The notes beneath the pieces are model-generated. The model had not been told where the DNA came from. It saw only the letters and a list, made by a program, of their open reading frames with translations, and did not search any database. A stretch of 5,686 nt of DNA from assembly GCA_026989405.1 (NCBI GenBank), contig JALSJL010000058.1, positions 1 through 5,686 of the forward strand, given 5' to 3'. Positions 1-4,256 of the stretch are shown here, one piece after another. The stretch comes from Marinosulfonomonas sp. Lineage in GTDB: Bacteria > Pseudomonadota > Alphaproteobacteria > Rhodobacterales > Rhodobacteraceae. Positions within the stretch are counted from its first letter, which is position 1. Every line of letters starts with the position of its first letter. The position numbers were made by a program, and so were the translations under genes.

Positions 1-642
1 TCGGACCCCAATGTGATCATTGCAACCGTCAATGGTCAGGACATCACTCTGACCAACACCGGACTTGGCTTCATCGGTGACAATGGCACCTATGCGATCA
101 CTGCAGACAACGGTGTCACATCAAATGACGGCCAGGTCATCATGAGCACCTTTGACGTGGCCGGCCCCGGCGGCACCGGCAATGCCGGGTTTTTCGCAGC
201 CGGGCTGGAGACCGACCCGGCCGAGATCGCAGCACTCGGCAGCGCGACGGCCACCTACAGCTCAGGTGCGGCCCTCATCGTGATAAATCACGGAGCCAAT
301 CAGAGCCAGGGCATCGGCACCGTCAACCTGACGGCCGACTTTGGCGCCGGCACCGTTGCGGGCACCATGACCGTCAGCGATGACAATTCGGCCCCCGGCT
401 TCGAGATCGCCAACAACACCGTCATCACGGTCAACCCGGCGCCGATTTCAGGCAACGGCTTTGCCGGGACATGGAGCGCGACCGCGGCCGATCTGTCCAT
501 GACCTCGATCGGCTCGACTGCCATCGCCGGCAAGTTCTATGGTCAGAACGCCTTCGATATCGGCGGCTCGTTCAATGGCACGGGCATCAGCGCCGATGGC
601 TCGACCCCCGCGACGATCACAGGCGGTTTCCTGGGGCAGTAG
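1..642 (+). CDS. TbpB-like beta-barrel surface/secreted protein, C-terminal part (5' end outside window)
   Basis: The reading frame is open from the first base, so the gene very probably begins upstream; the GTG at 13 is only the first start-like codon inside the window. About 213 residues are visible, ending at TAG 640-642. The product is rich in Gly, Ala, Thr, Asn and Ser, with alternating beta-strand-like segments and almost no Lys or Cys. Two stretches resemble the C-terminal beta-barrel of transferrin-binding-protein-B-like lipoproteins: 'LTADFGAGTVAGTMT' near the middle and 'AGKFYGQNAFDIGGSFNG' near the end, the latter like the family's G-x-FYG-x-x-A-x-x-hydrophobic-GG-x-F signature. 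Such proteins are secreted or outer-membrane anchored; iron or haem binding is known for some relatives but cannot be assigned here. No signal peptide or lipobox can be seen because the N-terminus is missing. The gene is followed by a strong terminator at 668-702. The family call is fairly sure, the ligand unknown. Confidence 0.72.
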   Translation, partial: SDPNVIIATVNGQDITLTNTGLGFIGDNGTYAITADNGVTSNDGQVIMSTFDVAGPGGTGNAGFFAAGLETDPAEIAALGSATATYSSGAALIVINHGANQSQGIGTVNLTADFGAGTVAGTMTVSDDNSAPGFEIANNTVITVNPAPISGNGFAGTWSATAADLSMTSIGSTAIAGKFYGQNAFDIGGSFNGTGISADGSTPATITGGFLGQ

Positions 643-667
643 GCGATCACGCAAAAGCAACATGCAA

Positions 668-702
668 AAGACCCGGGGCGACACAAGCGCCCCGGGTTTT
701 TT
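668..702. terminator. Bidirectional rho-independent terminator between convergent genes
   Basis: A perfect 9-bp GC-rich stem (672-680 CCCGGGGCG pairing with 688-696 CGCCCCGGG) encloses a 7-nt loop (ACACAAG). On the + strand it is followed by six T (697-702). On the - strand it is followed by TCTTTTG, from the A-rich left flank at 666-671. It can therefore end both the TbpB-like gene (stop at 642) and the convergent Lrp/AsnC gene (stop at 726). Confidence 0.92.
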
Positions 703-725
703 CATTGCCCAACAGGCAAGTTGCA

Positions 726-1187
726 TCAGACCGGCAGGGCGGTTGTCTTGAAAACGGTTTTCAGGGCAAAGCTGGAATGCAGCTGGGCGACGCCGGGCAG
801 TTTCGCCAGGAACCGGCGGTGGATCTGGGCGAAATGCTCGGTGTCGAAGGCCACGACTTTCAGCAGGTAGTCGGCGGTGCCGGCCATCAGGTGGCATTCC
901 AGCACGTCCGGGATCTTGGCGACTTCGCGTTCAAAGGCGTCGAGCACCTCATCGGCCTGCCCCGAGAGCGTGATCTCGACAAAGACGGTGGCCGGGCGGC
1001 CCATCAGCTTGGGGTCCAGAAGTGCCACATAGTTCCGGATGTAGCCCGCCTTTTCCAGCTGCTGCACCCGCCTGTGGCAGGCCGAAGGCGACAGGTTCAC
1101 ACGGTCGGCCAGGTTGGCATTGGTGATTCTCCCGTCCTTCTGCAAAACCTCCAAAATCCGGCGATCTATACTATCAAATTCCTGCAT
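726..1187 (-). CDS. Lrp/AsnC family transcriptional regulator (likely regulator of ald)
   Basis: This 153-residue protein has the usual length and layout of Lrp/AsnC (feast/famine) regulators. The N-terminal winged helix-turn-helix covers about residues 4-60 and begins 'FDSIDRRILEVLQKDGRI'; the HTH core lies around residues 26-48 with 'LADRVNLSPSACHRRV'. A RAM-type effector and oligomerisation domain follows at about 66-142, including 'GTADYLLKV' (residues 103-111), the conserved G-x-x-D-Y ligand-pocket motif. The start is the ATG at 1187-1185, preceded by a weak AGAAAG purine stretch 7 nt upstream; the stop TGA is at 728-726. The gene is divergent from ald across 130 bp. This arrangement is known for AldR-type regulators that bind alanine and control ald, so I infer that role and probable autoregulation. 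Family membership is secure; the specific target is inferred from context. Its transcript probably ends at the terminator at 668-702. Confidence 0.93.
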   Translation of the reverse strand: MQEFDSIDRRILEVLQKDGRITNANLADRVNLSPSACHRRVQQLEKAGYIRNYVALLDPKLMGRPATVFVEITLSGQADEVLDAFEREVAKIPDVLECHLMAGTADYLLKVVAFDTEHFAQIHRRFLAKLPGVAQLHSSFALKTVFKTTALPV

Positions 1188-1317
1188 GTGAGGACTTTCT
1201 TCGAAAATTGATGAGTCTTGCGCAACATATGACCGTTGCGGCGCCGGAATTCCAGCCCATTTTCAAAGCAATTTCACCGCCGATGCGGCAAATTCGGGAA
1301 AACATCAGGAGTGCGCA
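1188..1317. promoter_or_regulatory. Divergent control region between the Lrp/AsnC gene and ald
   Basis: This 130-bp gap must hold promoters for both divergent genes and is less GC-rich than the flanking coding DNA. Visible symmetric elements are TTCGAA at 1200-1205, TTGCGCAA at 1218-1225 and GGAATTCC at 1246-1253. There is also an AATTT (1270-1274)/AAATT (1290-1294) inverted pair around a small CCGC-CGAT-GCGG hairpin (1277-1288). On the - strand, 1213-1199 matches the E. coli Lrp consensus YAGHAWATTWTDCTR at only 10 of 15 positions, so it is a weak operator candidate. A possible ald promoter is TTGCGG (1236-1241) with an ATTTTC-like -10 at 1259-1264; it is poor and only tentative. The function as a shared control region is inferred from gene layout. 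Confidence 0.6.
1307..1311 (+). promoter_or_regulatory. Ribosome binding site of ald
   Basis: AGGAG lies 6 nt before the ATG at 1318. It is a near-consensus Shine-Dalgarno sequence at good spacing and fixes the start of ald. Confidence 0.85.
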
Positions 1318-2436
1318 ATGAAAATCGGATGCCCGAAGGAAATCAAGCCACAGGAATTTCGCGTCGGCCTGACGCCAAACGCGGCGCGCGAGGCCATCGC
1401 CCATGGCCACGAAGTGATGGTCCAGAAGGACGGCGGCATTGGCGCCGGGTTTCCCGATGCTGATTATGTGGCCGCCGGTGCGAAGATTGCCGATACCGCG
1501 AGCGAGGTTTTCGACTGGGCCGAGATGATCGTGAAGGTCAAGGAGCCCCAGGCGGTCGAGCGCAAGATGCTGCGCGAGGGCCAGGTTCTGTTCACCTACC
1601 TGCACCTGGCGCCGGACCCCGAGCAGACCCGCGACCTGCTGGAAAGCGGCGTGACCGCGATTGCCTATGAAACCGTGACCGACGCCAATGGCGGGTTGCC
1701 GCTGCTGGCACCGATGAGCGAGGTCGCCGGGCGGCTGGCACCGCAGGTCGGGGCCTGGACCCTGCAAAAGGCCAATGGCGGGCGCGGCGTGCTGATGGGC
1801 GGCGTGCCCGGGGTCGGCCCGGCGCGGGTGGTCGTGATCGGCGGCGGTGTCGTGGGCACGCATGCGGCGCGGATAGCCGCCGGGATGGGCGCGGATGTGA
1901 CGGTGCTGGACCGCTCGCTGCCCCGCCTGCGCTACCTGGATGACGTGTTCGGGGGCCTGTTCCGGACCTCCTACGCTTCGGAAGGCAACACCAAGGAGTT
2001 GGTCCACGCCGCTGAGATGGTGGTGGGCGCGGTGCTGATCCCCGGCGCGGCGGCGCCCAAGCTGGTGAGCCGGGCCGATCTGAGCCTGATGAAACCGGGT
2101 GCGGCGCTGGTGGATGTGGCGATTGACCAGGGCGGCTGTTTCGAAACCTCGAAGGCGACAACCCATGAAGACCCGATCTACGAGGTGGACGGGATCATGC
2201 ATTACTGCGTGGCCAACATGCCGGGGGCCGTGGCGCGTACCTCGACCATTGCCCTTGGAAACGCCACCATGCCCTACATGCTGGCGCTGGCCGACAAGGG
2301 CTGGCGCAAGGCCTGCGAGGACGATCCGCACCTGCTGGACGGGCTGAACGTGCATGCCGGGCAGTTGACCTACTACGCGGTCGGCCGCGCGCTGGGGATC
2401 GACGTGCTGTCGCCGCAACTGGCGCTGAAGCAATAG
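1318..2436 (+). CDS. ald: Alanine dehydrogenase
   Basis: This 372-residue enzyme has the usual family length. It catalyses NAD+-dependent oxidative deamination of L-alanine to pyruvate and ammonium, and the reverse reductive amination, in the cytoplasm. The key residues of characterised alanine dehydrogenases are in their expected positions: Arg15 ('EFRVGLTP') and Lys75 ('VKVKEPQ') for substrate binding, His96 ('TYLHLAP') and Asp270 ('VDVAIDQGG') for catalysis. The Rossmann glycine motif is G175-G-G-V-V-G180 in 'VVVIGGGVVGTHAA', with Asp198 ('VLDRS') placed to bind the NAD ribose, and the family motif 'NMPGAV' is at 300-305. The N- and C-terminal parts form the substrate domain and the middle (about 130-300) the NAD domain. 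The ATG at 1318 has a good AGGAG site and matches the conserved 'MKIGCPKEIK' start; the stop is TAG at 2434-2436. Regulation by the divergent Lrp/AsnC protein is likely. No strong terminator of its own follows. Confidence 0.97.
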   Translation: MKIGCPKEIKPQEFRVGLTPNAAREAIAHGHEVMVQKDGGIGAGFPDADYVAAGAKIADTASEVFDWAEMIVKVKEPQAVERKMLREGQVLFTYLHLAPDPEQTRDLLESGVTAIAYETVTDANGGLPLLAPMSEVAGRLAPQVGAWTLQKANGGRGVLMGGVPGVGPARVVVIGGGVVGTHAARIAAGMGADVTVLDRSLPRLRYLDDVFGGLFRTSYASEGNTKELVHAAEMVVGAVLIPGAAAPKLVSRADLSLMKPGAALVDVAIDQGGCFETSKATTHEDPIYEVDGIMHYCVANMPGAVARTSTIALGNATMPYMLALADKGWRKACEDDPHLLDGLNVHAGQLTYYAVGRALGIDVLSPQLALKQ

Positions 2437-2570
2437 AACAAGCGGTGGCGGGGCCGTTTCGGAGCGCCGCCGCTCTGACTGGCCGGAATGGCAGGGCCAC
2501 CCCTGATCCGAAATTCAGACCAGAACGACTGGCCGTTCCTACGCACGGCATTGCCGCCCTGTTCACTGCG
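2437..2570. other. Intergenic spacer downstream of ald, no gene seen
   Basis: No credible coding sequence is seen; open frames here lack a ribosome site and recognisable protein sequence. Only weak hairpins without T-tracts occur: GAGCG/CGCTC just after the ald stop, and GCCGT (2532-2536) with ACGGC (2545-2549). The 9-mer GACTGGCCG occurs twice, at 2477-2485 and 2527-2535, exactly 50 bp apart, and may be chance. Confidence 0.5.
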
Positions 2571-2599
2571 AAAAAGGCCCGCCAATTCTGGCGGGCCTT
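2571..2599 (-). terminator. Rho-independent terminator of mscL
   Basis: A perfect 10-bp stem (2574-2583 AAGGCCCGCC pairing with 2590-2599 GGCGGGCCTT) encloses a 6-nt loop. Read on the - strand the hairpin runs into TTTTT (2575-2571), about 24 nt after the mscL stop. On the + strand it is followed only by TT then GCGG, so it is probably a poor terminator for ald. Confidence 0.88.
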
Positions 2600-2622
2600 G
2601 CGGTTCTCTGTCCCTCGAAAAC

Positions 2623-3003
2623 CTACTTTTTGAGCGCGTCTGCGATCTCTTTCAGCAGGTCGATCTCGCTCGGGCCCGGATCTTCGGCCGGAGCTTCTTC
2701 TTCCGCCTTCTTGGTCTTGTTGACGGCCTTGACCAGCAAGAACACCACAAAGGCGATGATCAGGAAATTGATGATTGCCATGATGAACTTGCCATAGGCA
2801 AACACAGCCGCGTCCTCGCCTTCGCCCAGCTTCACACCCATGTTCGAGAAATCAATCCCGCCCATGAAAAGGCTGATGATCGGATTGATCAGATCTTCGA
2901 CCAGCGAGCCGACGATGGCCGTGAAAGCCGCACCAATGATGATACCGACAGCCATGTCCATGACATTGCCTTTGGCGATGAAGTCCTTGAATTCCTTGAT
3001 CAT
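2623..3003 (-). CDS. mscL: Large-conductance mechanosensitive channel MscL
   Basis: This 126-residue inner-membrane protein forms a homopentameric, stretch-activated, non-selective pore that releases solutes on hypo-osmotic shock. The order of elements is typical: an N-terminal amphipathic helix 'MIKEFKDFIAKGNV' (1-14), TM1 with the pore-lining small-residue face (about 15-47, 'MDMAVGIIIGAAFTAIVGS' then 'NPIISLFMGG'), a short periplasmic loop (48-71), TM2 (about 72-92), a charged linker 'KTKKAEEEAPAEDPGPSE', and the C-terminal cytoplasmic bundle helix 'IDLLKEIADALKK'. It is slightly shorter than E. coli MscL (136 residues), mainly in the periplasmic loop. The start is the ATG at 3003-3001, with GGGGA 7 nt upstream (3015-3011); the stop TAG is at 2625-2623. 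A terminator follows at 2571-2599, so it is probably transcribed alone. The call is very secure. Confidence 0.97.
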   Translation of the reverse strand: MIKEFKDFIAKGNVMDMAVGIIIGAAFTAIVGSLVEDLINPIISLFMGGIDFSNMGVKLGEGEDAAVFAYGKFIMAIINFLIIAFVVFLLVKAVNKTKKAEEEAPAEDPGPSEIDLLKEIADALKK

Positions 3004-3154
3004 GTGAATGTCCCCACTCTTGATTTACATATCCCAGCACTGCGTCCATGAGCGCTTTGTGCGCCGCCTATAGCATGGAACATTGCCGAATCCGGAGTGA
3101 TTTACGGGGAAAATCCGCGCGCATGTCCCCCCTGCAACAGGTTCTGGTTTGGCC
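3004..3154 (-). promoter_or_regulatory. Spacer upstream of mscL, possible promoter; no terminator seen for the ytoQ-family gene
   Basis: This 151-bp gap should hold the mscL promoter. On the - strand a TGCTATAGG stretch (around 3068-3076) looks like an extended -10 element, but no clear -35 box sits at the right distance. I see no hairpin plus T-tract behind the ytoQ-family stop (3155), so read-through into mscL cannot be excluded. A GGCCT-C-AGGCC palindrome (3151-3161) overlaps that stop codon, but its one-base centre cannot form a hairpin loop. Confidence 0.35.
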
Positions 3155-3613
3155 TCAGGCCCCGCCGCCGGGAAGTTCGCCTTTCAGAACATATCTCAAG
3201 ATGTCCACAACCTGCCCCGGCTCGCGGGCAACGGCCATGGCAGCGGCATCGACCTCCTTGAGCGCGTGATCATGCTCGGGCAACTGCAGGATGATCAGTG
3301 ACTTGCCAAGAGCAGCGGCAAAACCCGCATCGAACGCCGCGTTCCACTGGCGGTATTTCTCGCCGAAGCGCACCACCACGATATCGGCATCCTCGATCCC
3401 CTTGCGGGTTCGGATGGCATTGATCTTCGCGCCCTTGTGGTCATGCCAGAACTTGTCGGCCTCGGCCCCCAGGATCGCCACGCCGCAATCGTCGCTGGCG
3501 GCGTGATCGGTTACGGGGGCGGAAAATTCCACATCCAGCCCCTTGGCGCCTTGGATGATCTGGTCGCGCCAATCGGTGTGGATTTCGCCGGAAAGGTAGA
3601 TTTTCAGTGTCAT
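3155..3613 (-). CDS. YtoQ family protein (nucleoside 2-deoxyribosyltransferase-like fold)
   Basis: This 152-residue protein matches what I recall of the YtoQ family, named after B. subtilis YtoQ (about 148 residues). Shared signatures are 'YLSGEIHTDWR' near the N-terminus (6-16), a central 'INAIRTRKGIEDADIVVVRFGEKY' region (64-87), 'FGEKYRQWNAAFDAGFA' (83-99), a hydrophobic strand 'GKSLIILQLPEHDHALKE' (103-120) and a C-terminal helix. The layout resembles nucleoside 2-deoxyribosyltransferase-like proteins with a Rossmann-like core, but the biochemical role is unknown. It is cytoplasmic, with no signal peptide or membrane segment. The start ATG at 3613-3611 has AGGGGA 10 nt upstream (3629-3624), and a TAGAAT -10-like hexamer lies at 3652-3647 on the - strand, 33 nt before the start. 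The stop is TGA at 3157-3155. The C-terminal Gly-rich tail (GELPGGGA) is probably disordered. Confidence 0.9.
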   Translation of the reverse strand: MTLKIYLSGEIHTDWRDQIIQGAKGLDVEFSAPVTDHAASDDCGVAILGAEADKFWHDHKGAKINAIRTRKGIEDADIVVVRFGEKYRQWNAAFDAGFAAALGKSLIILQLPEHDHALKEVDAAAMAVAREPGQVVDILRYVLKGELPGGGA

Positions 3614-3755
3614 GGAATGCCTGTCCCCTGTCTGTGTTTCGCGCCGATTCTAGCAGAGAAATTCATGCGCCGACACTGGTTTGACATCGGTCTCGGCATG
3701 GTCTCGGCAGGTTTTGCACCCGTCAGCCGCAACTGACCGCCGGGTTGAAAGGCGC
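3614..3755. other. Spacer between the ytoQ-family gene and the LysR remnant
   Basis: This stretch holds the 5' leader of the ytoQ-family gene (- strand), with a possible -10 TAGAAT at 3652-3647. It also carries a two-copy direct repeat GGTCTCGGCA (3689-3698 and 3700-3709, period 11). A TTGACA hexamer at 3681-3686 on the + strand looks like a -35 box but has no matching -10. The frame of the downstream LysR remnant is open from 3654, yet the residues it would encode before 3756 resemble nothing I recognise. No DNA-binding domain is found in any frame here. Confidence 0.45.
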
Positions 3756-4256
3756 ATGGATACCCGCGGGGTTTTCGCGGAACAACCAGAGATGCAGGTC
3801 GCAATGCCGGGCAAAACCGTGTGCTTCGTCGCCGGTCAGGACGAGGCCACCGGGCGCGACTATGTCGCCTATGGCAAAGGACCGTTCAACTGGAGCGGCT
3901 ACCGATCATTCGTCGCCGCCGTGGACCCCACCCGGATCGTGAGCCAGTCCAACACCACCCCCAACATCGCGGCGGTGCTGCGCTCCGGGATCGGCGTCGG
4001 ATTGCTGCCCTGTTTCATCGGCAACGACGAACCCATGCTGATGCGCTGTTTCGATGCCCCGAGAAAGCTCACCGCCGAAAGCTGGCTGTTGACGTCCCCC
4101 GAGGCGCTCAGTTCACCACAGCTGCGCGCTTTCGTCGATTTTCTGGTGCCGCGCCTCCTGGCGCAAAGGAACCTGCTCACCGGCGGCGGGCAAGGCCCGA
4201 ACACACGCCAGATTTCTTCTTTGGCCAAATATCCCCGCCGGAGGCATCCGCCCTAG
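3756..4256 (+). pseudogene. LysR-type regulator remnant: C-terminal half of effector domain only
   Basis: The encoded sequence matches the C-terminal half of a LysR-type substrate-binding domain. Recognisable parts are 'RIVSQSNTTPNIAAVLRSGI', 'GIGVGLLPCFIGNDEPMLMR' (the conserved G-x-G-hydrophobic-x-LP motif), 'ESWLLTSPEALSSPQLRAF' and 'VDFLVPRLLAQRNLLTGG'. A complete regulator has about 300 residues, with a winged HTH in the first 60-65. Here only about 130-165 residues exist, and upstream DNA is a short spacer and then the oppositely oriented ytoQ-family gene, so the HTH and the first half of the effector domain are absent. The frame has no internal stop, suggesting recent or tolerated loss. 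The chosen ATG at 3756 is arbitrary (GAAAGG 3 nt before it); TTG 3681 and ATG 3792 or 3804 are alternatives. The tail after 'NLLTGG' is unlike the family and runs through the element behind pheT until TAG 4254-4256, which overlaps the pheT stop. A stand-alone ligand-binding protein is possible but less likely. Confidence 0.75.
4212..4251 (-). repeat. Possible dispersed gene-end element downstream of pheT
   Basis: Directly behind the pheT stop (- strand) lies GCCTCCGGCGGGGATATTTG (4245-4226), followed by GCCAAAGAAGAAA. From memory, near-identical sequences occur right after stop codons of many genes in Rhodobacteraceae genomes. It has only tiny stem potential (CCTCC/GGGG) and no T-tract, so it is not a standard intrinsic terminator. 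Only one copy is present in this window, so its repetitive nature is recalled, not shown here. Confidence 0.5.

Noticed and set aside
471..1211. Long + strand open frame (246 codons) across the end of the first gene and the Lrp/AsnC region
   Set aside because: It runs antisense to the clearly real Lrp/AsnC gene and through the terminator at 668-702, and its product resembles nothing; it is a shadow of GC-rich coding DNA.
1174..2433. 419-codon - strand frame opposite ald
   Set aside because: It is the exact antisense of alanine dehydrogenase, rich in His, Arg and Gln as expected for a shadow frame, with no family resemblance.
2445..3051. + strand frames over the ald-mscL spacer and opposite mscL
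   Set aside because: They have no ribosome site or recognisable protein and cross the mscL terminator and gene in antisense.
3151..3161. GGCCT-C-AGGCC palindrome as a terminator of the ytoQ-family gene
   Set aside because: A one-base centre cannot form a hairpin loop, and no T-tract follows on the - strand.
3681..3686. TTGACA as a -35 promoter box
   Set aside because: No -10 hexamer is found 16-18 bp downstream (TCGGCA there), so it is likely chance.
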